The notes below the pieces were generated by a model. That model was not told the DNA's origin and did not search any database. It worked only from the letters and a program-made list of their open reading frames with translations. Shown here piece after piece: positions 39,546 to 50,822 of a DNA stretch of 64,000 nt. The position numbers and the translations under genes are program-made. The DNA comes from Uloborus plumipes (Eukaryota > Arthropoda > Arachnida > Araneae > Uloboridae). The stretch spans positions 1 through 64,000 of the forward strand of contig JAXGGA010001122.1 in the NCBI GenBank assembly GCA_038373865.1, written 5' to 3'. Position 1 is the first letter of the stretch. Every line of letters begins with the position of its first letter.

Positions 39546-40142
39546 CCCTCGTGGGTTCCTTGGGGTCGTATGTGACCCCAATGCAATTTCTGTTTAATAT
39601 ATCTTGTTAATCAACCATTTGTTTTTAATGGCATTTTGTGGCTTTTATTCTTTTAGTTTTCAATTCAAAATAATGCTATTATTGTGTTTTATTTTTCCCG
39701 AATTGCATTTTTTGCACACGAGACCCTTGGGGTCAATTCCCCCGAATGCCAAAAAAAAAAAAAAAAAGAGGACGTTGCAACTTTTGTCCAAGAGAACTGG
39801 ACAGAAAATGCAACGAAAAATGTTATAAGTGTTTGACACTTATGACTGTCAAGGACACTTATGACACTTGCCAAAAATCATGTTTTTTCAGGTCTATAAC
39901 AGTTATAAAAAAATCTACAGTTATTGTAAGTTTTGCTCTAAAATTTAAATTTTTAATGCATAAACTAAATTTTACTTTGATTGTGTCTTTTTATTTTTAT
40001 TTTTTTAGCATTAAAAAGTGTGTGAACTTAAATAATGCATGTAACATTGAATAATCATAATAAATTAATTAAAAGAAGCATTGGGGTCGTTTATGACCCC
40101 AAGGGTCTTGAGTGTAACTGAAATGGGAGGGACCCACGAAGG
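39546..40142 (+). mobile_element. Internally deleted piggyBac-like element
   Basis: The ends CCCTCGTGGGTTCC and GGGACCCACGAAGG are flanked by TTAA at 39542-39545 and 40143-40146, the diagnostic piggyBac target. Subterminal inverted blocks (TTGGGGTCGTATGTGACCCC and GGGGTCGTTTATGACCCCAA) lie just inside. At about 600 bases it lacks most of the roughly 600-codon transposase but keeps its tail. Confidence 0.9.
39746..40054 (+). pseudogene. piggyBac transposase cysteine-rich tail, remnant
   Basis: The frame encodes KRGRCNFCPRELDRKCNEKC followed by YKC, then VKDTYDTCQKSC. The Cys-x2-Cys ... Cys-x2-Cys spacing and the 'R-C-x2-C-P-R-x-x-D-R-K' context match the C-terminal cysteine-rich domain that ends piggyBac transposases and binds the element ends. 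The DDE catalytic domain is absent, and after the cysteines the frame runs into low-complexity AT-driven sequence. The frame start is arbitrary: the preceding A-run (39749-39766) probably shifted the frame. It is non-functional. Confidence 0.75.
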
Positions 40143-40372
40143 TTAAAAATATAACTATATTTTTTATTTTTCAGCTGATTTCTTTTTACTTGTGTAAAGT
40201 ACCCTTTTTGGAATAAATGTCAATGGAGGGAAAGGTCCCCGTACATCAAATCAAACAATTGATTTAAAAGATTGAGTCCACTCGTCATACTTCAACTTAA
40301 AAGATTTTTCATTGTGTTTTTTTTTTTTTCAAATTTTATGTATTTTAGGTAAAAACTCGGAATTTAAAGATG

Positions 40373-40528
40373 CACTGCAAAAAATGAACTGTTGTGTTTA
40401 CAGTATAATAATGGCAGCCGAGGTTCCGATTTAAAACTAAAATGCACAGTAATAAACTGTAAAACTAGAAATTTTACAGTTTCTTACTGTAAAGTTAGCA
40501 ATTTTACAGTTTATTGCAGTATATCGGA
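40373..40528 (-). mobile_element. ACTGTAAAA-family MITE, truncated, reverse
   Basis: It has the end CACTGCAAAAAATGAACTG, the landmark GGCAGCCGAGGTTCC and two reiterated units, then stops abruptly near 40528 where unrelated sequence begins. The other half is missing. Confidence 0.8.
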
Positions 40529-41132
40529 AGGGGTCGAGTGGGGACGCCTCGTACACTTGACATGGAATGACCTTATTGAAAAAAAATGTCATTCATATTT
40601 CGGCTTTTTGAGCTGTTAACGCTACGTATATATGACTGTTGGCCGTTATCTTATGTCTACGACCATTTCCTGGCCATCGGCTTGCACGTCCAGTCCCCGA
40701 AAACAGTTCCAGATCCTAAACATTACACCGTGTAAAATTCCTGTGGCTTTTCCTACTCGGGCTTATGTTTAGCCCCCCTTGAACCAAATAGCAACTCTCG
40801 TAACTTCTCATTAGGAAAAATGACATTGTTAAGACATCGCATTTATCGAAACACTTCACTTACTGCATGTCGATCGTTGCTTTTTTCTCGATCTGTCAGT
40901 AAGTTTAAATCCTAACTTCATTCAATGCCACGAAAGCGTCGTTTTCGACGTTATACTCACAATTAGCATGCTCCGAAGGTTGATAAGTAAGATAAATTTG
41001 CGTTTGTAACTTCTTCCTCAACTTTATACAAAAAGTTTTTCTCTTGTACCTTTATTAAAGAAACGCTTACAATATCCTGTAATTGTTTTGAGCAGTGTAT
41101 GCAAACTGCAGTTACGGTCAACTGTCACATGT
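40529..41132. other. No recognisable feature
   Basis: A stretch of more balanced composition (about 40530-40760) follows the truncated MITE. The frames are short and unassigned. Confidence 0.45.
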
Positions 41133-41140
41133 GCTTTGAG

Positions 41141-41996
41141 CAGTGGTTGGAAAAACTACATTTCTTTTGTAGCGAACTACAACTACAACTACTTTGTTAT
41201 AAATGTAGTTAACTACAACTACTTTTTTTTTAATGTAGCGACTACAAACTACTTTTGAATTGTAGTCGCTACTTCGCTACTTTTTAAAAAATAAATTTAA
41301 AAAAGCATACAGTGTTTGAGGATTCACCGAAAAAATTCCGTAAGTGGCTGCAAGTGGTTTATATTAATAAATTAACTCATTTGAATATTTAATAGAACTC
41401 GGAATTGCCTTTGAATTTACATGTTACTTTTCCTTTTTGTTACTTTTTTTTGCTAACATTTGTCCTTTTTAGATTTTTTTACAATTTTTACGAATATTCG
41501 CCACAAGAAATAATTCAAAAGTTGAAAGATTGAAATAATTCAACCTTCAATTTTTTATTTAAATTTCTTTGCTTAGGGAATATTTTGGACCATAAAAATT
41601 ATTTGAAGGAATATAAAAATTATGATGCCAAATAAACCAATGACATCAAACAAATAGAATGTATTTCGTCAAAAGGATGTATCTAAGGATTAGCTCATAT
41701 TTTTATGGTTCTTATTTCTCATTGCTTCCACTGCTGATCTCGTGCAAGATTTGCACTAGTCAGAGTAAATTAAACCTTGATTTTCCCTTCACTCTCTCTT
41801 TCTCTCTTTTTTTTCATTTATTTATTTTTTTAATTTAAAAGTAGTGTCCAGAAATCGCTACAAACTACTATTTTTTTGTATCGCGCTACTTACTACACTA
41901 CTTTTTTTCAAAAGTAGTACGCTACGCTACAAACTACTAACAAATGTAGCTACTACAGTAGTTTCGCTACTTGTAGCGCGCTACTTCCGACCACTG
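41141..41996. mobile_element. hAT-type element, GTAGC-rich, 856 bp
   Basis: Ends CAGTGGTTGGAAAAACTAC and GCTACTTCCGACCACTG are flanked by the 8-bp duplications GCTTTGAG (41133-41140) and GTTTTGAG (41997-42004), which differ by one base. Both subterminal regions are dense in CTACAACTAC and GTAGC units. The middle is AT-rich and non-coding. It shares its ends and part of the middle with 46143-46737. Confidence 0.9.
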
Positions 41997-42004
41997 GTTT
42001 TGAG

Positions 42005-43865
42005 CATGTGAACCACCAGTTTTCCGTTGTTCCATATCCTTTGGTGTAAGACAATTGTTTATATTTGTAGCGCTAATTAAACTATGGAACTCTGATGTTA
42101 TCTTACTGTTTATTGACATGAAAGTTGAATCGCATAACTATATATATTCATATATTGAATAACTATTTGATGGAGTCCATCAATGGATTTCCACTGATTA
42201 GCATGAGTCTGTTTCATGTACTTCGTCTCCGCTCTTTTCATTGGTGATTTTTGGATCTGCAACATCTTTTGTTTTGGGAAGGCGATTGTTTTTTCTTTAT
42301 CCTATGTGCGAAAAAAAATCAGTTTTCACACTAAGACTATCTGAGCAAAACTAACTGTTTTGCAATTATTTCTCTTTTCTCCGATTGATAAAGTTTTCGC
42401 TCTTCCTCTACATATTACTAAAAATGCTAGATTTTGAGCTGTTTTCAGAGGATGGAGGGAATTACAGAATGGGTTGCACAATTTACTTGAGCATTTTTTG
42501 CTGGATAGCAAATTGATGAAAATCAAACGAATGAAAATCTTTTTATTGACAATCGGCTTTTGGGACCACATGTAGAAACGTAATCTGCGAAACATTATGA
42601 AAATTGGCTTTGTGGTCAAAACTTTTGTTTTAGTTTATCATTTTACCATTATTGGTCGCCTGTTGCATTTTTAAATGATTTCTTTCTTATATTTACCATG
42701 CCCACACACACCACCACCACCATCACCATATTGTTTGCAAGATAGAATGTAAATGTTTTAACTCAACTCATTGTTATCAGTTTACAGCTATGTAACCCAA
42801 ATTACGAGAAAAACTAAACATGACTTAAAATATTTTTGTACCAACATGTCCAAAAAATAATCATACGAATTAATAAATGTATACATTTGACTCTCTCTTT
42901 CACATATAACCGGTTTGCTGAGAACAGTTGAATGTCGGTCAAAGTAATAGTGATGTATTTGTAGTTGTTTGTTATATGACGTCAATATTGTTAAACAATG
43001 ATAAAGTAAGTTTCCTTGATTTATTATCGCCAATGTTTGACATCTTGCTTGAAATTCCTAGCAAGATCCTGGGTTGATCGTTGATTGTGAAACATTGTTT
43101 TGATCTTGTGATACTTTTACTGCTGACTTGACGAATTGCTCAAAAACAATGAAGCTGTGAAAGTGCCAGCTCACGTACTTGTTCTCTTTCACTTCTTTTC
43201 TCAGCAGTAAACACGGCCTTGGGTTTTCGACCATACGCAAAAAACGAGCTAATGACGTATTCCGGGAGGTGTGACCGTGCTCTATCCTCCCTCCCATTTG
43301 TTGTTTTATTAATACAACGCTTTTATCTGTTTCTATATAATGATTTCTGATAAGACTGGAGTTCTATACATGGCGATGTTTTTTTTAATTCGCCATCATT
43401 CCAAATGTCCCAACAGAAAATCCTTTCGTATCAGTCTCCTTTGGAATAAAATAGAATTGTAGCTTGCGTAAGCTGCGATCGCTTCCAGGAGATTTTTGGT
43501 TTTATCTAATCTGCTGGGTTTGCTGATAAGGTCTTTCCTGCGTCTGCCATTGAACTTATCCTTATCAAAGAGTGCAAACTTATGGGTGCATCCAAAAGGA
43601 ATAACGAGAAGTGGAGTGTGTGTTTGTTTCTTGCGGGATCGATTGATTGTGAATACTGCTCGAATTTTAGAATGCAAGGAAGGGGTAGAAAGAGTACAGC
43701 GTTGCACGAATTTCCTGTATACATGTCGCCATTGATGTGTAAAATCCGGTTCTTCAAAGAATAACTAGGTATTTCATGAATCAACTAGACAAGTCAGTTA
43801 AAGAATACACAATTATTGAATTCTACTATTTAACTAGTTATTCTTTTTAACAACGATTACTTGAT
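42005..43865. other. No recognisable gene; low-repeat island with overlapping frames
   Basis: This is one of the few repeat-poor stretches. Frames of 60-103 codons overlap on both strands between 43058 and 43784, and none contains a motif I recognise. A CCACCAC microsatellite lies at about 42700-42725. Confidence 0.45.
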
Positions 43866-44005
43866 GCAATACACCGCCAACTCGGTTATTTCCATCCATG
43901 GACTGCAGTTTCGATAAGCACGAAACTGCAGTCCATGGATGGAAATAGCCGAGTTGGCGGTGTGTTGCATGTTCCTGCCTTAGCCCTTGCTTAGGGGCTG
44001 TTACT
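43866..44005. repeat. CCGAGTTGGCGG fold-back repeat, near-perfect hairpin
   Basis: Arms of about 48 bases (43866-43913 and 43919-43968) mirror each other around a 5-base spacer, carrying GCAATACACCGCCAACTCGG and its complement. The downstream tail CTGCCTTAGCCCTTGCTTAGG is shared with 35840-35860 and 25350-25370. Confidence 0.88.
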
Positions 44006-44250
44006 ATCTGCTTGATTACTTGATGGTTGTTAAAAAGTATGAAATACTCCACTTGACACTTCTTTGAGCCGGTTCTAGCTATATATATTCAGTTTTGAAC
44101 AACTTATAGCTGTTTACAATGACGTGTATGTGTGTGTGTGTGTGGATCAGGCGCGGATTCAGTGGGAAAGGATTCAGTGGGAAGCGGGTCATGACTCCCC
44201 TTATGCGGCCAAATATAGCTTAAACAAGAAGTTCTGTAAAGAACTAAACG

Positions 44251-46014
44251 AGCCTACTTTCCCGTACATCGACATCGGCATTCTCACATCTGATCATTAT
44301 TCTCTTGATTATCTGAGACTGAAAATTATGTCAAACATACCTTTTTAGCACTTAGAGCTGATTTCGAAAAGCAAAATATACTCCTCTCATCAGATGAAAT
44401 GGACACGTAAAAAGTAAATAAACGAATAAATAAAGTTTTGTCGCACCTTTTAAAGAATGTAACTGTTACAGTTCTTCCGTAGAAAAAATTCTCAATCGTT
44501 TTCAAAAAAAAAAAAAAAATAAAAAAATAAAAAATAAATAAAGAGCATCAAAACACATTTTATCAAAGAAAGAAAAAAAACCTCGTTCGTTAATAAAATG
44601 TCTCGAATTTTATTTTTAATCCGTTGCCAGTTGTTAAATATAAATAAAGAATAAAATGCTCTCGTAAATGAAAAATTTTTGTTACAAAAAAATCGTCTGC
44701 CAAAAAAAAAAAATAATAATAATAATAATAAATAAAATAAAACAAATGAATAAATAAACAAAAAATCGTCTGCACAGTCAGTCATTTTTTTCTGAGCCTG
44801 CATTTCCGCCATGTTTGCGGAGTCGGAGTCGGAATCAGAGTCCTCAGATAAGTACTTTACAAATGTTATATATCAAAATCATTTTCTTACAAAGTTAGTT
44901 TGAAGGAAATCCGACTTTAAGTTCACGATCAACATTCAACCTTAATTCCCCGTAGACGCTAATGTTAATTTTTTTTTTCTAAACGGTTCAATATTGAACG
45001 AAAAATGGTTCAAATCAAAAAGCGAAATATGGGAATGTATGGAATTACGCCTCTCCGAGATCTTTCAAACAAAAAAAATTATTCCATTCGGTCGGTTCAC
45101 TCAAAAGTTATTAGGTGGGGAAAGGTTGCTTGAACGGTTCAATGTTGAACGAAAAAATGCTGAAATGGAAAATTTAAATAGGGTAAGGAAGTATCCTTGC
45201 TGAGATCCTTCGAACAAAAAAAAGTTTGTTCAAATCGGATTGTTCACTCAAAAGTTCGCATCGCGGGACAGGTTGTTTGAACGGTTCAAAGTTGAGCCAA
45301 AAACTGTTCAAATCGAAAAATAAAATATGGGAATGAGCTGTACTCGCCGAGATATTTCGAACAAAAAAAGGAAAGGTTACTTGAATGGTTCAATGTTGAA
45401 TTAAAAATGTTCAAATTGAAAATTTAAATACGGTAATAAAGTATCCTTCCCGAGATGCTTCGAACAAAAAAAAATTTGTTTAAATCGGACTGTTCATTCA
45501 AAAGTTATTAGGGGTGACAGCTTGTTTGAACGGTTCAATGTTGAACGAAAAATTATTCAAATCGAAAATGTAGATACGGGAATGAAGTATCCTTGAAAAG
45601 ATCTTTCGAACAAAAAAAAGTTTGTTCAAATCGGACTGTTCACTCAAAAGTTAGCATCGCGGGACCGGTTGTTTGAACGGTTCAAAGTTGAACCAAAAAT
45701 TGTTCAAATCGAAAAATCAAATATGGGAATGAGCTGTACTCGCCGAGATCTTTCCAACAAAAAAAAGTTTGTCCAAATCGGAATGTTCATTCAAAAGTTA
45801 TTAGGGGAGGACAGACAGACCGACCGACCGACCGACACACAAATTCCCCATCTCAATACCCTACTTTCAAATTTTTAATTTTTCGATATTCAATTTACCT
45901 TTTTATTTTTTTAACTTGGCGATATTTTTTGGACTTGGCGATATTTTTTAGATGCATTAAGCTACTTTTAATACTTTTTTCGTCTTTCTTTTGTTTTTAA
46001 CGGGAAAGTAGGCT
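44251..46014 (+). mobile_element. Element with ~147-bp unit array and 15-bp inverted ends, copy 1
   Basis: The termini AGCCTACTTTCCCGT (44251-44265) and ACGGGAAAGTAGGCT (46000-46014) are exact inverted copies. The flank AAGAACTAAACG before the left end is also shared with copy 2, so the true left edge may lie further out. Inside, the phrase GGTTCAAxGTTGAACG recurs near 44983, 45133, 45279, 45384, 45530 and 45677, with spacings of about 146-150 bases and one short unit of 105. The array ends in a GACCGACC microsatellite, followed by CACAAATTCCCCATCTCAAT. Frames are open across units but broken by stops. Confidence 0.75.
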
Positions 46015-46142
46015 AAAAAGCAATTTGGAACATATTTCGGGAAATTTACCTCAAGCCCCACATTTGCATATTGACAGCCACCCTCTTCAAAATATGGTCC
46101 GAAACTAGAAGCTGGATCCTCCCTTGGTTTGTGTGTTTGTTG

Positions 46143-46737
46143 CAGTGGTTGGAAAAACTACATATATTTTGTAGCGAACTACAACTACAACTACTTTCTT
46201 ATAAATGTAGTTAACTACAGCTACAATTACTTTTTTTTAAATGTAGCGAGCTACACTATTTTTGAAATGTAGTTGCTACTTCGCTACTTTTTAAAAAATA
46301 AATATATAAAAAGAATACATCGTTTGAGGATCGACGGAAAAAATTCGAAAAGTGGTTTAGATTAAAAAATTACCTCATTCGAATATGGAATAGAGATAGG
46401 AATTGTCTCTGAATTTATTTGTTACTTTTCCTTTTTGTTCCTTTTTTTTTTTTTTTGCTAAAATTTGTCCTTTTTAGATTTTTTTTACAATTTTTACGAA
46501 TTTCTACCACAAGAACCACCTTGTTTTCTTTCTTCGTTCTCTTTTTTTTTTTTTTCATTTATTTTTTTTATTTAATTTAAAGTAGTTTCTAGAAATCGCT
46601 ACAAACTACTATTTTTTTGTATCGCGTTACTCGCTACTCTACTTTTTTTAAAAAGTAGTGCTCTACACAACAAACTACTAAAAAATGTAGCTACTACAGT
46701 AGTTTCGCTACTTGTAGCGCGCTACTTCCGACCACTG
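46143..46737. mobile_element. hAT-type element, GTAGC-rich, 595 bp
   Basis: It has the same ends as 41141-41996, with an exact 8-bp duplication GTTTGTTG at 46135-46142 and 46738-46745. It is about 260 bases shorter in the middle. Confidence 0.94.
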
Positions 46738-46754
46738 GTTTGTTGTACGCTTCA

Positions 46755-46880
46755 TTCCGTTGCTTTTAGTTTTTTTAACTTAGTTTAGTAACTAAGTTAA
46801 AGAAAACTAAGTTAATTTTAGTTAACTAAGTTAACTTTAGTAAACTAAGTTTACTTAGTAGTTAACTTAGTTTTCTTTTA
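46755..46880. repeat. Dense AACTTAGTT hairpin repeat
   Basis: About ten overlapping forms of TTAGTTAACTAAGTTAAC in alternating orientation produce a strongly self-complementary 120-base block. It has no flanking duplications or coding capacity. Confidence 0.75.
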
Positions 46881-47229
46881 GTATACTTTTCTATTTAACA
46901 AATGTTTGCGACATGAATCAATAATAAATTTTATCATCTGCTTTCACTTTTTATTATTTATCAATTAATCATCCGTATCAGGAGTAAAATATAAATTTCG
47001 AGAGATATTAACCATATATAATCAATTAATTTATACAATAGCTTTAAAATTGCTTATTTTTCATTTTAAGTTTCTATCATTATTTATTTCAAAAAATAAC
47101 TAGATAAAGTATGGAATATTTTTTATATACTTCAGCAGTCTAGGTATTTCCTAAAATACCAAGTTATTCTATGAGATAACTCAATTATACACTTTCACTG
47201 TAGCATACACCCTCACGTGCATACAGGTA

Positions 47230-47587
47230 CACTGTAAAAAATGAATGTTGTTTTTACAGTATAATACAGCTAATTTTATGGTAATAAACTGTAAAAATTG
47301 CTAATTTTACATTAATAAACTAAAATTGCTACTTTAGCAGTACTAAACTAAAATTGCTAGTTTTACAGTTTATTACCGCTCATTTTTGCAGTTTTAAATT
47401 GGAACCTCTGCTGCCAGTATTATACTGTTGTTTTTATAGTATAATACAGCTAAATTTTGCGGCTATAAACTGTAAAATTGCTAACTTTTCAGTATAAAAC
47501 TGTAAAATTACTGTGAGTTTTAGTTTTAAACTGGATCCTCGACTGCCAGTATTATACTGTAAAAACAACAGCTCATTTTTTGCAGTG
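47230..47587 (+). mobile_element. ACTGTAAAA-family MITE with clear TA flanks
   Basis: It runs from CACTGTAAAAAATGAATG to TTTTTTGCAGTG, flanked by TA at 47228-47229 and 47588-47589. It is the best copy for defining the family target site. Confidence 0.9.
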
Positions 47588-47936
47588 TATAACCAGCGTC
47601 AGTGGGGTAAGATAGATGCTAAACGACATGCTTTTACAATTTTTAAATCTTTAGTGGTGGCATTTGTGGTATCTGACATAGGGTCTGACAAAAGGTGAAT
47701 CACCAGTTGCTTTGGGGCTCTAGAATCCAGTCATTTATCTTGTATGTTGACATGTACAACATATCTACTCCTTATTATGGTTAGATCTGTCTGCCCTTTT
47801 GTGTGAATTCAATATGAGGGGAATCCTTGCAATCGACGAGCCATTTTGTCGCTAACTAAAGGTGTCAAATTCTTTATCGTAAAGTCAAGCACGTCATTTC
47901 TTATTTTTACTGGAGGATGGCAGGGAAAAAGGCGTA

Positions 47937-49225
47937 GGGGAGAGTGGTAATGAATGGGCCATGGTGATGAATGGGCCACTAACAAAATATGAAAAAGTAT
48001 TTGCATGATTTTTTTTTTTGATGCCACCAATAGATGTAGCTATTTGTTCTACTAAACTCATCCAATTTTCATTCGTTTGCGCTGAGCCATTTTCAAACTA
48101 GAGTGGCATGGTCTAGAATCTGACTGAAAAGTAAGTTTTTCCCTTTTTAGTAAAACATTTCCTAGCTAAAATGTACCAAGTATTTCACTGCATACATATG
48201 CATAAGCTAGTCTTTCCATATCTATAAACTAATCTTAAGATGTATTTTGATGTTGTCTAAATTCAATGTACTCAAAAAACCTAAATGTATTCCAAAAGTA
48301 TAGGTGGGGCTGAATGGGCCACTATGTCATGGTAATGAATGGGCCACCTAAATATTGTTTTTCTTCCTTTTCTTTGGATTTTCGCATTAATATGAAACAC
48401 AACTGACTGTCATAGATAGATTAAGATTACTGTCGTCAAAATAGGTTTGTAGTAACTTCTAAATATAATTTGCAGATCTATATTATATTCCTATAGTACA
48501 ATAGACCTCTGGTCGCAGTGCGTGGCTTGAAAAAGCCCCCTCTCTCCTTGATATTATATTCCTCACAGTACAATTTTATTTTCTTTCTTGGTAAATTAAG
48601 TTAGATATTTCTTATTCCCGATGTCTAGTAAATTAAAAAAAAAATTTTTGAACTTTGACAAGTTTGAAAATAAAGATGAAGTTTTTGAAAGTGATTTTTA
48701 ATATTATTTTTGAAATATATAAATTTTGTTAAGTCATAGTGTGTATGATCTGTTATTTTTTTTATATATATTTGATGTTATTTATTTCTTACAATCTCAT
48801 TATTTAGTCATTTTTCTGCTACATTTGGTATGCATCAGTTCTATTTTAATTGCATCAGTTTTGATGTTTATATAATTTTAAATCAGTATGATTTTGTATC
48901 ATCATGTCAAGTGCCACATTTATTTTGTCATATTCAGCAAATAAAAGATTAAATCCACATGTTTCCATTGAATTCATCTAGTGGCCCATTCATTACCTTC
49001 GATGGCCCATTCAACCCCACAGGTGGGATTGAATGAGCCAAATTTCAAAATTTTTATTTCCTATTATAATTTATTATAGACAGGTGCTAATCCAACTTTT
49101 ATGACTTCATTAGATAGCCAGATAAGTAAAGTAACTAAAACACCAATTTAGAGTTAAAACAAAGTGTTAGAAAAAATTACAAAAATTCAAAACCAAAAAG
49201 TGGCCCATTCATTACCACTCTCCCC
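47937..49225. mobile_element. TA-flanked DNA transposon with reiterated GAATGGGCCA motif
   Basis: Ends GGGGAGAGTGGTAATGAATG and CATTCATTACCACTCTCCCC are flanked by TA at 47935-47936 and 49226-49227. TGAATGGGCCA or its complement recurs at 47951, 47968, 48311, 48336, 48982, 49003, 49030 (one change) and 49201. It is 1289 bases, close to the 1296 of the element at 30264. No transposase frame is seen. Confidence 0.88.
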
Positions 49226-49328
49226 TATACTTAATGCAAATATTGACAGAAAACAACAAAAATCACTCTCACTGACATGTAAAAGCATCAATTTTTCAGT
49301 GCCAGAGGTGGAAAATGACCCTCTTTTA

Positions 49329-49637
49329 CACTATAAAAAATGAATGTTGTTTTGCAGTATAATACAGCTAATTTTTTAGTAATAAACCGTAAAAATTGCT
49401 AATTTTACAATAACAAACTGTCAAATTGCTCGTTTTACAGTACTAAACTAAAATTGCTCATTTTACAGTACTAAGCTGTAAAATTGCTAATTTTACAGTT
49501 TATTACCGTGCAATTTACAGTTTTAAACTGGAACCTCTGCTGGCAGTATTCTACTGTTGTTTTTACAGTATAATACAGCTAAATTTTAAGGCATTGAAGT
49601 ATTATACTGTAAAAACAACAGCTCATTTTTTGCATTG
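49329..49637 (+). mobile_element. ACTGTAAAA-family MITE, internally shortened
   Basis: It has ends CACTATAAAAAATGAATG and TTTTTTGCATTG. The second landmark block is deleted: after GCTAAATTTTAAGGCATTG the sequence jumps to the right end. Confidence 0.85.
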
Positions 49638-49774
49638 TGTGTTTGGGGAAGGGGGTTGCAGATTGTCCTGGCCTACTGTCCTAAAATTTCTAAATCAAGC
49701 TCTGCTGGTTGTTACTTTTGTATGTGTGTTGTACTAATATTTATGGAATATTTATCGATATTTTCTTTTTTCAG

Positions 49775-49837
49775 AAAATCTGGGACACCATAACACCATG
49801 GAGATCAACAACCATTTCAACCATCTGCAGCGGAAAG
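49775..49837 (+). CDS. HDAC4: Class IIa histone deacetylase, first coding exon
   Basis: The exon follows a strong acceptor (pyrimidine run, then TTTTTTCAG) and ends at AAAG|GTGAGC. Its ATG at 49798 sits in an excellent context (AACACCATGG) and encodes MEINNHFNHLQRK, finishing with one base of a split codon. That G joins the AT opening the exon at 60917 to make GAT (Asp), so the phases agree exactly. Alone the peptide is not diagnostic; the assignment rests on this phase match, strand and order with the glutamine-rich HDAC exon. The frame is also open upstream of the ATG within the exon, so an upstream coding exon cannot be excluded. The first 23 bases are probably 5' UTR. It may be one of several alternative N-termini, which are common in class IIa HDAC genes. 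Confidence 0.65.
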
Positions 49838-50318
49838 GTGAGCCAAAATAGATTTTTCTTTCTACATCTTTCTTTCTATATTTTCGAGACCGAAATTAGA
49901 ATATCTATTATTTTCATTTTATCTTACCTCGATGTTCATGATTCAGCTGGGTGTCCGTGTTTTATATCTCTGCCACATTTTATCTTCCAGAAAAATTGAA
50001 ACGTGTTCTGTTTGAGCACCGTTTATCTGCACAGAAACAGTTATCATGTAACCTTTCTTCAATTATATCCGTGTCTGCGTGAGGTGTTTTTGAAAAAATG
50101 TTATAAATACTGAAGCCAGTATTTTTGTTGTGAGATAATTTTTTGTTGCTAGTCAATTTTTCGGGAGCGAGAATCTAGGTGTAATGACTTTGTGTGTTGG
50201 TATGCGAAAGTAATTTTTGCAACTACTTCAGATTTAACGCAAAAACCAATCTATACGTCAATCAGTTTCTTGAAGCACATTGATTTTAGCTTTGAAATGT
50301 TGAATTTAATGAGGAAAC

Positions 50319-50822
50319 CAGGGTTGCCCACAGAGGGGGAGTATGGCGCAAGTTGTTCCTTCAAAAAAAAAAATATTTTTTTTTTGGGGGGGGGGGGATT
50401 TTTTAAATTACTTTTTTATCTCTTTAAATTTTTTTAAAATTTATTTTCTTAATTTAAATTAAGGGTTTTTTAACAAAAATTATTTATTATTTTTTTAATT
50501 TAAATTATTTCTTTTATTTCTTTATTATTATATTTTTATTTATTTATTTATTTATTTATTTATTGTGTGCGTGTGTTTGTGCTTGGAATATCTGGAAGGG
50601 AAAAAAAGCGATTCTATTCTGCGCATAATTCGAACTATAAAAAAATTAGCATATAAAATAAATAGTTATAATTTAAAAAAATGAATGAATAGTATTTAAA
50701 AAAATAAGTGTAATAAAAAAGAGGGGTAAAATGAAAATAGAAAGCACAAGAGAGTTGAGAAAAATTTAGGGGAGGGGAAGGGGATGTGCGCCATTGATTT
50801 TGGGGGGGATGGGCACCCCTGA
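50319..50822. mobile_element. hAT-type element, CAGGGGTGCCCA family, copy 1
   Basis: Ends CAGGGTTGCCCACAG and TGGGCACCCCTG are flanked by GAGGAAAC (50311-50318) and ATGGAAAC (50823-50830), matching at 6 of 8 bases. The interior is mostly ATTTATTT-type low complexity. Subterminal ATGGCGCAAGTT and GCGCCATTGATTT blocks are shared with 57727-58138. Confidence 0.82.

Noticed and set aside
44983..45800. Regular spacing reminiscent of a CRISPR array
   Set aside because: Whole ~147-bp units are repeated, without unique spacers, in a eukaryotic transposon-rich context.
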